A stretch of DNA of 12,254 nt from Spirochaetaceae bacterium. Its GTDB lineage: Bacteria > Spirochaetota > Spirochaetia > Sphaerochaetales > Sphaerochaetaceae. The position numbers were made by a program, and so were the translations under genes. Location of the stretch: the NCBI GenBank assembly GCA_016649775.1, contig JAENWY010000042.1, positions 1-12,254 on the forward strand, in the 5' to 3' direction. The notes under the pieces are model-generated. The model saw only the letters and a program-made list of their open reading frames with translations. It was not told the origin of the DNA and made no database searches. Positions 6,832-12,254 of the stretch are shown piece after piece. Every line of letters starts with the position of its first letter. The first letter of the stretch is position 1.

Positions 6832-7644
6832 TCAAGATAATTCTTTATATAATACCTTTGCTTTTTTTCTAATAATTGTTATTTCATTTTTTAGATCAAT
6901 TTTTTTTAATTGCTCTAGTGCTCCAGTTTTATCTTTATCTCTAATTAAGAATAAAGCAGCATAATATCTTAGACTTTCAATATTTAATTGATTACCACCA
7001 GTTTGTATTGATTCATATAATTCATTAACCTCGCTACCAGTTAACTTTTCTTTTCTAATGATTTTAAGATGAATTTGTTGGTGTATATAGTTTCTCTTGT
7101 AACTTTTATGGGAAAATTTATATTTACTATTATCAGCAAAGGCAAAGACTTCAAATTCTTTCATTTCTTTATCAATATTATCAAGCTTATTCTCTAATAG
7201 TTGATAGCTTATTCTATTCCCAAGTATCTGGGCCTTGTCATTTTTTCTTATTGCTAATTTATCTATTTCATCTAAAATAGAATAAGCTTCTTCAAAATTA
7301 CCAGAATAGGCATAAGCGTTTGCCTTATGTGATAATATTGCAATTTTAGTTGTAGTATTAAGGATATCTAAATCAATGATTTCGTTTATCTTTTTAATGA
7401 AAATAAGCGGAGTAATATCATTATAAAGAAGGGTTAGGATTTTATTTAGTTTTTTTTGATCTCTAAGTCCTACTACAAAGAATATTATAACCTCTAAAAT
7501 TATAAAAAGTACTAAGGTCATAACGGTAGCTTGAATAGCTCCATTCTTATAATAGATTATCCAAGCATAGATAACACATATTAGTAAAATAATAATATTT
7601 AGTATTTTCTTTAGTTTTATGTTTTCTTTAAAAAATAAGTTCAT
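6832..7644 (-). CDS. Membrane-anchored protein with TPR-like helical domain, unrecognised
   Basis: I do not recognise this 270-residue protein. The N-terminus has two hydrophobic segments (about 14-31 and 37-59) joined by a short turn, followed by RDQKK. By the positive-inside rule both ends would be cytoplasmic. From about 65 onward it is a lysine-rich all-helical domain; SHKANAYAYSGNFEEAYSIL (105-124) resembles a tetratricopeptide repeat, and RYYAALFLIRDKDKTGALEQ (226-245) a second. Such proteins often act as scaffolds, but no function can be assigned. AAGGAT lies about seven bases before the ATG. It runs the same way as the GntR gene 106 bases downstream, which has its own promoter, and no clear terminator separates them. 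Confidence 0.8.
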   Translation of the reverse strand: MNLFFKENIKLKKILNIIILLICVIYAWIIYYKNGAIQATVMTLVLFIILEVIIFFVVGLRDQKKLNKILTLLYNDITPLIFIKKINEIIDLDILNTTTKIAILSHKANAYAYSGNFEEAYSILDEIDKLAIRKNDKAQILGNRISYQLLENKLDNIDKEMKEFEVFAFADNSKYKFSHKSYKRNYIHQQIHLKIIRKEKLTGSEVNELYESIQTGGNQLNIESLRYYAALFLIRDKDKTGALEQLKKIDLKNEITIIRKKAKVLYKELS

Positions 7645-7662
7645 TTAACATCCTTTTTACAT

Positions 7663-7691
7663 AACATAATGTGATAATTAGTAATTATCAA
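7663..7691 (-). promoter_or_regulatory. Putative promoter with 19-bp palindrome upstream of the membrane protein
   Basis: On the reverse strand, TTGATA (7691-7686) and TATGTT (7668-7663) are 17 bases apart. A perfect palindrome TGATAATTAGTAATTATCA covers 7672-7690, filling most of the spacer. It could be an operator for an unknown regulator. The -10 is weak and the palindrome is AT-rich, so chance is possible. Confidence 0.45.
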
Positions 7692-7945
7692 CTATATATT
7701 CCAACAGGTAAGTACTAATTTTATTTGTTTTTCAATTTATAGTATAGATATACAAATTTAACATCTAGTATTTATGTGAAAAAAGATTTTAACAAGGATG
7801 ACTATGTTTTAAAATTTCTTGAAACTCTAGATTGTGGATTTGTTAATTTAATGCTTGTAAAAATTGTGAACAAAAAAAGAAATTATTTTATATAATGTTA
7901 TTGCTCACTCTAGTTTTCTCTTTGCCGATTAATATCGAGCTATAT
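7692..7945. other. Intergenic stretch with a short open frame, possible gene remnant
   Basis: About 250 bases lie between two reverse-strand genes. A forward frame is open from 7743 and includes a GTG at 7776, ending in TAA at 7893-7895 (39 codons from the GTG, containing FLETLDCGFVNLML). It has no RBS and no family I recognise, and may be a decayed fragment or chance. A/T-only pairing at about 7881-7898 next to an A-run at 7872-7878 could act as a weak terminator for the reverse-strand ADP-ribosylglycohydrolase gene. Confidence 0.25.
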
Positions 7946-8746
7946 TTATTTCAGTATTTTTGCACCATATCTTTTTTCAAATCTTTCTAATATATCAAGC
8001 AAGGTGAAATCAAGATATGTTTTAGCTTTATCTCTCATCTCTTCACTGATTCCATAATAGGCTTCAGCAATTCCACCTGTAATTGCACCAATAGTATCAC
8101 TATCACCACCAATTGATATAGCATTACGAATTGCATCTTCAAAACTATTGGATTCAAAGAAAGCTTCTAATGCTTGAGGAACAGTTCCTTGGCAAGATTC
8201 ATCAAATTCATAGTTCTCCCGTATTTCATCAAGAGTAAAGTTAATTTGATAATAATTATCTTTTATAAAGGTTTTAATTTCTTCTTTATTTTTGCCAGTT
8301 CTTGCAAGATAAATAGCAACTGCAGTAGCTTCTGCTCCTTTAAAGGATTCAGGGTGATTATGACTTACTTCTGTAATCAACACCGACATATGTTTTACTT
8401 CATAGATTGAGGTTGCGGAAAATCCACATCCACTGATTCTCATTGCTGCACCGTTTCCATAACTACCATAGGGCTTTGGATTATTCTCAGTAATCCACAA
8501 AGCAAAGTGATCTCCATATCCGGAAGCTGGATATTTTCTTCCAAGTGTTTGCATACTTTTTATAAGGATGTTTTTTCCTTTATATTCATTATCAAAGTCT
8601 TTCAAATAAGCGTCACATATAGCTAAACTCATCACACTGTCATCAGTAAAAAAACAGTCTTTATTAAAAAAATCAAAATCCTTTTTCTTGTAATTATCCC
8701 ACTCGAATCTTGACCCTACAATATCGCCAATAATAGCTCCTAACAT
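7946..8746 (-). CDS. ADP-ribosylglycohydrolase (DraG/ARH family)
   Basis: This 266-residue protein is predicted to hydrolyse ADP-ribose from proteins or small molecules, using two Mg2+ in an all-helical cytosolic fold. Family signatures are GDIVGSRFE (7-15), FTDDS (33-37, metal-binding Thr/Asp/Asp), GNGAAMR (98-104), SHNHPES (128-134) and GGDSDT (213-218, the second metal-binding Asp pair). All are intact and the length suits a single-domain member. The start follows AAAGGAAA about ten bases upstream. No ADP-ribosyltransferase, NADAR or toxin gene is adjacent, so the substrate is open; it could reverse endogenous modification or defend against a foreign ADP-ribosylating toxin. Confidence 0.9.
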   Translation of the reverse strand: MLGAIIGDIVGSRFEWDNYKKKDFDFFNKDCFFTDDSVMSLAICDAYLKDFDNEYKGKNILIKSMQTLGRKYPASGYGDHFALWITENNPKPYGSYGNGAAMRISGCGFSATSIYEVKHMSVLITEVSHNHPESFKGAEATAVAIYLARTGKNKEEIKTFIKDNYYQINFTLDEIRENYEFDESCQGTVPQALEAFFESNSFEDAIRNAISIGGDSDTIGAITGGIAEAYYGISEEMRDKAKTYLDFTLLDILERFEKRYGAKILK

Positions 8747-8790
8747 AAGATTGTTTCCTTTTTATTTTTTGTTAATTATCTATCATTGTT

Positions 8791-8819
8791 ATTATACACC
8801 TTTTATGTGTATATATCAA
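8791..8819 (-). promoter_or_regulatory. Promoter of the ADP-ribosylglycohydrolase gene, with inverted repeat
   Basis: On the reverse strand, TTGATA (8819-8814), a 17-base spacer and a consensus TATAAT (8796-8791) form a strong housekeeping promoter about 45 bases before the ATG. An inverted repeat TATACAC-N7-GTGTATA (8793-8813) covers the spacer and part of the -10, so a repressor site is possible. Confidence 0.75.
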
Positions 8820-8925
8820 AATATATTAGGTTAAATGAAAGATAGATATAATAATCGTGAATTGAAAATATACCTAAAAGTGTTATCATTAGTTAATTTA
8901 TAAACACTTATGTTTAATAAATATT

Positions 8926-8963
8926 GGGTCTGTAGTCAAATTGTCGGGAGTTGCAGGACTGCA
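8926..8963 (+). other. Possible left end of a degenerate insertion element
   Basis: GGGTCTGTAGTC begins at 8926 and AGTTGCAGGACT ends at 8960, in a locally less AT-rich patch. The reverse complement of 9706-9731 carries similar blocks, TCTGTA and AGTAGCAGGGACT, in the same order but about 11 bases closer together. This resembles imperfect terminal inverted repeats. I cannot name an IS family, and no transposase is present. Confidence 0.3.
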
Positions 8964-8997
8964 TAAATAAATTTTATTTAAAAAAATGTAGAAAAAA

Positions 8998-9054
8998 GAG
9001 GCTTCCTCCGTTATTGTAAAGTTGAAAAAACAAGAAATAAAGAGAGGAAGCCTC
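8998..9054 (+). repeat. 11-bp inverted repeat hairpin covering a Shine-Dalgarno
   Basis: GAGGCTTCCTC (8998-9008) is a perfect inverted complement of GAGGAAGCCTC (9044-9054), with a 35-base loop. The right arm includes GAGGA (9044-9048), which is a well-placed Shine-Dalgarno for the GTG at 9055. In a transcript entering from the left the site would be paired and translation blocked. Such fold-back hairpins are known upstream of some transposase genes. No T-run follows, so it is not a terminator. Confidence 0.7.
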
Positions 9055-9662
9055 GTGTATAAAGTTACCATAGATGAAGAGATTTATTCTACAATAAACC
9101 AAATAATTATCCGAAATTTAAAAAATGATATAGCAGAAGACAAAAACGAAGATGGTTATACAATTGTAAATGATTTTTTTGTAAAATATATGAAAAGTAT
9201 AATGATATTGTTAACAGATTTGAAGAAAAACCAACTTATAGTTCTAGTATTTTGATTAAGTACTTTTCAAAAATGCCTATTTGGGCTTTGGTAGAGGTTT
9301 TAAGTTTTTCTGAATTTTTAAAATTACATGAATTTTATTATTCTAAAAAAGCAAAAACTAATTATAAATCTTATAATAGTAAAATTGAAAATTTTGCATG
9401 GTCTATAAAAATAATTAGAAATGCTTGTGCTCATAATAATTGTATTTTAAATTCATTAAAAAATAGAAATGAAAATTATAATTTCCAATTATTAACAGAG
9501 TTATCAAAAATGAAAATTAGTTTAACTACTTCAGAAAAAGATAAATTGAAACTTTGTGTAGTAAATGATATTGTTCTTATCATTGTTTTTTTTAATAAGA
9601 TTATTACTAGTGAAAAGTTCCATTGTCAGAATTTGATATTTAAGATCAAAATATTGAATTAA
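9055..9662 (+). pseudogene. Abi-family (Abi_2/AbiF-like, HEPN) abortive-infection gene, truncated and frameshifted
   Basis: Two frames together encode the C-terminal two thirds of an Abi protein. The first, from GTG 9055 (open since 8992), runs to a T7 tract at 9174-9180 and reads ...NEDGYTIVNDFF. The second frame then continues as IYEKYNDIVNRFEEKPTYSS, MPIWALVEVLSFSEF and IIRNACAHNNCILN, ending at 9662. One missing T at the tract restores a single frame. RNACAH (9417-9434) is the R-x4-H motif of HEPN ribonucleases, to which Abi_2 proteins belong in published family analyses. Joined, it gives about 200 residues against roughly 300 for intact members, so the N-terminal third is missing. A phage-defence gene decaying next to insertion-like ends is the simplest reading. 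Programmed frameshifting is unlikely but not excluded. Confidence 0.72.
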
Positions 9663-9851
9663 TTTGCTTGATTTAAGAATAAAAAAGTTTATTTATTAAA
9701 TTGACTGAGTCCCTGCTACTTTACAGATTGGTAATAAATGGTTGCCACCGGTAAAAAACAAATGTAGCATATTGATGTTGGTTAAAAAAATAATTTTTTT
9801 TAGAGGATGAACATATGCCGTTCTGAATTATTTTTTTTTAAAAGAGAATTC
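9663..9851. other. Noncoding stretch with possible right end of the degenerate element
   Basis: No convincing gene is seen. GAGTCCCTGCTACT followed by TACAGA (within 9706-9728) resembles the inverted complement of the left-end blocks at 8926-8960. TAATAAAT occurs just outside both sides (8915-8922 and 9732-9739) but is an AT-rich octamer. GGTTGCCACCGGT (9740-9752) is unusually GC-rich for this region. Short open frames on both strands here have no RBS and match nothing I know. Confidence 0.3.
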
Positions 9852-9885
9852 GACCACTTGTATTTCAAGTGGTCTTCTTTTTTTT
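9852..9885 (+). terminator. Strong hairpin terminator
   Basis: GACCACTTG (9852-9860) pairs perfectly with CAAGTGGTC (9866-9874) around a 5-base loop, followed by TTCTTTTTTTT (9875-9885). It would end forward transcripts coming from the Abi region. On the reverse strand it directly follows the stop of the possible small gene at 9884-10036, with a poorer U-tract, so it may work both ways. Confidence 0.85.
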
Positions 9886-10036
9886 ATAGGAGTGGAGAAA
9901 AATTGGGTCTTGATACTTTTCTGTGTGTTTTAACTTTGTAGTCCATGAGATTAATACAATAAAGTTCTATAGAAATTTGAGGTTTGATTTCTAAATATTT
10001 TTCTACACTTAAAGTTATAAATTTTGTTAATTTCAT
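9884..10036 (-). CDS. Possible 50-residue small protein
   Basis: A reverse-strand frame runs from ATG (10036-10034) to TAA (9886-9884), encoding 50 residues (starts MKLTKFITLSVEKYLEI, ends SRPNFSPLL). It is basic, has no clear membrane segment and no family I recognise. Support comes from AGGGAGA about four bases before the ATG and from a strong hairpin right after the stop. The Shine-Dalgarno lies in the 3' arm of a hairpin (10040-10070). The upstream neighbour is the carB terminator, so expression would need read-through or an internal promoter that I do not see clearly. It may be a real small gene or a chance frame. Confidence 0.4.
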   Translation of the reverse strand: MKLTKFITLSVEKYLEIKPQISIELYCINLMDYKVKTHRKVSRPNFSPLL

Positions 10037-10039
10037 ATT

Positions 10040-10070
10040 ATCTCCCTATGGAAACTTATTACATAGAGAT
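10040..10070 (-). promoter_or_regulatory. Hairpin enclosing the small gene's Shine-Dalgarno
   Basis: On the reverse strand, ATCTCTATG (10070-10062) pairs with CATAG-GG-AGAT (10050-10040) with two bulged G and an 11-base loop. The 3' arm contains the AGGGAGA ribosome-binding sequence. Translational control is possible but inferred. In the forward direction the same stem is followed by a short T-run (10071-10074) and might act as a weak terminator. Confidence 0.35.
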
Positions 10071-10073
10071 TTT

Positions 10074-10108
10074 TAGAAAAAGAGGAGAGCCTATGGATGA
10101 CTCTCCTC
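10074..10108 (-). terminator. Terminator of carB
   Basis: On the reverse strand, GAGGAGAG (10108-10101) pairs with CTCTCCTC (10089-10082) around an 11-base loop, followed by TTTTTCT. It begins 22 bases after the carB stop codon. Confidence 0.85.
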
Positions 10109-10130
10109 AAAACTATATGGCCTAATTGGA

Positions 10131-12254
10131 CTAATTTATAAACTTATAAATTGGACTAACTTTAGCTTCTTTTTTAAGAAGGTATTTAATACCTTCAACT
10201 GCAGCTACAGCTGCACTTGTTGTGGTTGTGTAGGGAATCTTTTGCAATAGTGCAATAGATCTAATATCATCACTGCTACTTATTGCGTGGAAGCCCATAG
10301 GTGTATTAATAACTAAATCAATTCTTTTATTACTTAAATTATCTACAATATTTGGATGCCCATCCATTACCTTAAGCATTACTTCACAAAGGATACCTTC
10401 ATCAAATAAATCTCTAGCAGTTCCTGGCGTTGCAGCTATTTCAAATCCAAGTTTAACTAATTCCTTTGCTACAGGAATAATAGTCTTTCTATCTTTTTTG
10501 TTAACGCTGATTAATACTTTACCCGAGGTTGGAAGATTGTTGCCTGAGCTAATTTGACTTTTAGCATAAGCCTCACCAAATGTTGAACCAGATCCAGTTG
10601 TTTCTCCTGTTGATCTCATTTCAGGTCCTAATAAAGGATCTATATCAACAAATCTGTCAAAGGAGAATACAGCTTCTTTGATTGCCCATCCAGAATGACA
10701 TTTGCCTTCTCCAATATTAGTATATTCAGGAACTAATCCTTGTTCTTTTAGGCTAATACCTTCCCAAACTTTAACAGCTGCTTTAATTAAATCAACCTTA
10801 CTATATTTTGATATGAAGGGAACGGTTCTACTAGCTCTAGGATTTACTTCAATTATATATAAAGTTTCATCTTTAACTGCAAATTGAATATTAATAAAAC
10901 CAATTAGATTCATTCTTCTTGCAATCTTGAGAGTTGCAACTCTCATTTCTTCAAGAATAGCTTCACTTGATTTATAGGGAGGAAATACTGCAGCACTATC
11001 ACCACTGTGAATACCAGCTGCTTCAATATGTTGTAGAATACCACCGATATAAATATCTGTTCCATCACTGATAGCATCTAAATCATATTCAAAAGCATCT
11101 TCTAAAAATTGATCTATTAGAATAGGGTGGTCTATATCAAAGCTAACGGCATTGTTTTCAAAGTATGAATCAATATCATTTTCACAATAGGCAATAAACA
11201 TAGATCTACCACCTAGAACAAATGATGGTCTAAGTAAAATAGGGTAACCTATTTCTTTAGCACTACTGTGTATTTCATCCATAGTAGTTCCCATTCTATT
11301 TTCAGCTTGATTTAATTTTAGTTCATGTAAAATTTTAGCAAAATCACCTCTATCTTCTGCTGAATCAATGCCTTTTAAAGAAGTTCCTATTATTTCAATA
11401 GTTGGATCATCTTTAAGCTCTTGAGCAATATTTAATGGAGTTTGACCTCCAAGTTGAATTACTAATTTACTAGCATGTTCTTTTAAGAGAATTTCTTTAA
11501 CAGTTTCAGAATCTAAAGGCTCAATATATAATCTATCAGATACATTATAATCTGTAGAAACAGTCTCAGGATTTGAGTTAATTATAATTGTTTTTTTACC
11601 TAACTCTCTGTAAGCCATAGAAGAGAGAGAACAACAGGTATCGAACTCTAACCCTTGTCCAATTCTATTAGGACCTGAGGCTAGTATAACAATAGCTTCC
11701 TTGTTAAAAGGCTCTCCTTCATCTATTTCCCCATAAGTATTATACATATAGGGAGTTAGTGCTTTAAACTCTCCAGCACAGGTATCAACAAAATGAGAGG
11801 TTATGTGAATATTATATTTGTTTCTTAGAGCCAATACTTCATCTTTTGTATTATTTGATAAATCACTAATTCTCTTATCACTCATACCATAGACTTTGGC
11901 CTTTTCTAATAACTCTTTAGTTAACTGTTTTGATTCAATTAACTCATGGTCTAATAGTGATTGTTTATATAATTGATAGATAAACCATCTATCAAAACCC
12001 GTGAGTTCACTCAATCTCTCCATTGATGATTCACCTTCATTAAATAATACAGTATAGATTGCAAGTATTCTTAAGGGGTGAGCATTATTTAGATATTGAG
12101 CTACATCACTTTCTTTTAAAGTCTCTAGACCTTCTAATTTTCTCTCTGTAGCTCTAATAGCTTTGTTAAGAGCTTCAATAGCAGATCTACCTATAGATAG
12201 AGATTCACCAACAGATCTCATTTGAGAACCTAAAGCTGAAGGTTTTAATGGGAA
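10131..12254 (-). CDS. carB: Carbamoyl-phosphate synthase large subunit, C-terminal part
   Basis: This ATP-dependent enzyme makes carbamoyl phosphate for pyrimidine and arginine synthesis, receiving ammonia from the CarA glutaminase. The frame is open to the window edge: the Met at 12221 is internal, preceded by FPLKPSALGSQ, as in the family's TQMKSVGE region. About 707 residues are visible and about the first 350, including most of the first ATP-grasp domain, are outside. In order they are the oligomerisation domain (DTCAGEF), the second ATP-grasp domain (SGPNRIGQGLEFD, NSNPETVSTDY, QLGGQTPLN, RPSFVLGGRSM, EVNPRASRTVPFISK) and the C-terminal MGS-like allosteric domain (SVNKKDRKT, ATPGTARDL, VINTPMG). 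No disruption is visible. carA is not in the window and is expected upstream, to the right. Confidence 0.97.
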   Translation of the reverse strand, partial: FPLKPSALGSQMRSVGESLSIGRSAIEALNKAIRATERKLEGLETLKESDVAQYLNNAHPLRILAIYTVLFNEGESSMERLSELTGFDRWFIYQLYKQSLLDHELIESKQLTKELLEKAKVYGMSDKRISDLSNNTKDEVLALRNKYNIHITSHFVDTCAGEFKALTPYMYNTYGEIDEGEPFNKEAIVILASGPNRIGQGLEFDTCCSLSSMAYRELGKKTIIINSNPETVSTDYNVSDRLYIEPLDSETVKEILLKEHASKLVIQLGGQTPLNIAQELKDDPTIEIIGTSLKGIDSAEDRGDFAKILHELKLNQAENRMGTTMDEIHSSAKEIGYPILLRPSFVLGGRSMFIAYCENDIDSYFENNAVSFDIDHPILIDQFLEDAFEYDLDAISDGTDIYIGGILQHIEAAGIHSGDSAAVFPPYKSSEAILEEMRVATLKIARRMNLIGFINIQFAVKDETLYIIEVNPRASRTVPFISKYSKVDLIKAAVKVWEGISLKEQGLVPEYTNIGEGKCHSGWAIKEAVFSFDRFVDIDPLLGPEMRSTGETTGSGSTFGEAYAKSQISSGNNLPTSGKVLISVNKKDRKTIIPVAKELVKLGFEIAATPGTARDLFDEGILCEVMLKVMDGHPNIVDNLSNKRIDLVINTPMGFHAISSSDDIRSIALLQKIPYTTTTSAAVAAVEGIKYLLKKEAKVSPIYKFIN

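Noticed and set aside
8174..8410. Forward open frame inside the ADP-ribosylglycohydrolase gene
   Set aside because: It is antisense to a gene with all family motifs; a shadow.
8878..8909. AAGTGTT/AACACTT inverted repeat upstream of the insertion-like end
   Set aside because: Arms are only 7 bp with an 18-base AT-rich gap and no gene or promoter to relate it to.
9807..9941. Forward 44-codon frame starting ATG 9807
   Set aside because: AGAGG touches the ATG with no spacer, the frame runs through a strong terminator hairpin, and it overlaps the better supported reverse small frame.
10702..10887. Forward open frame inside carB
   Set aside because: It is antisense to conserved CarB sequence; a shadow.
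1..12254. CRISPR arrays, tRNA or rRNA genes, riboswitches and replication origins
   Set aside because: I looked for regular direct repeats, cloverleaf sequences and known conserved RNA motifs on both strands and saw none.

Overview
The window is about 30% GC by eye and is densely coding. The organism looks like a low-GC bacterium. The first gene has a signal peptide ending in Leu-Ser-Ala-Ala-Gly with no lipobox cysteine, a style common in spirochaetes, so a low-GC Spirochaetota member is my first guess. Bacillota cannot be excluded, and nothing here fixes the taxon.

Region 1 (1-6770) is a complete, regulated sugar or sugar-acid uptake and catabolism locus. Six forward genes lie nearly end to end: a secreted ABC substrate-binding protein, two MalF/MalG-type permeases, an enolase-superfamily acid-sugar dehydratase, an aldolase of the N-acetylneuraminate lyase/DHDPS fold, and an SDR oxidoreductase. 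They end at a strong bidirectional terminator, which they share with a convergent FadR-subfamily GntR regulator. A palindrome ATTGTC-N-GACAAT occurs at the promoter of the six-gene operon and, extended to 17 bp, at the regulator's own promoter. This identifies the operator and indicates autoregulation. The likely route is import, dehydration to a 2-keto-3-deoxy acid, and retro-aldol cleavage to pyruvate plus an aldehyde, with the SDR oxidising or reducing one intermediate. No transporter ATPase is present, so a shared ATPase encoded elsewhere is probably used.

Region 2 (6771-8820) holds two unrelated reverse-strand genes: an unrecognised membrane-anchored helical, TPR-like protein and an ADP-ribosylglycohydrolase. 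Each has a recognisable promoter with an inverted repeat in the spacer.

Region 3 (8821-10130) is accessory and partly decayed. It contains a strong hairpin that would bury a Shine-Dalgarno sequence, followed by a 5'-truncated and frameshifted Abi-family (HEPN RNase type) phage-defence gene. Degenerate insertion-sequence-like ends lie on both sides. Further along are a strong terminator hairpin and a possible 50-residue reverse-strand small gene whose Shine-Dalgarno also lies in a hairpin.

Region 4 (10070-12254) is the C-terminal two thirds of carB (carbamoyl-phosphate synthase large subunit) on the reverse strand, with its terminator. The gene continues past the right edge.
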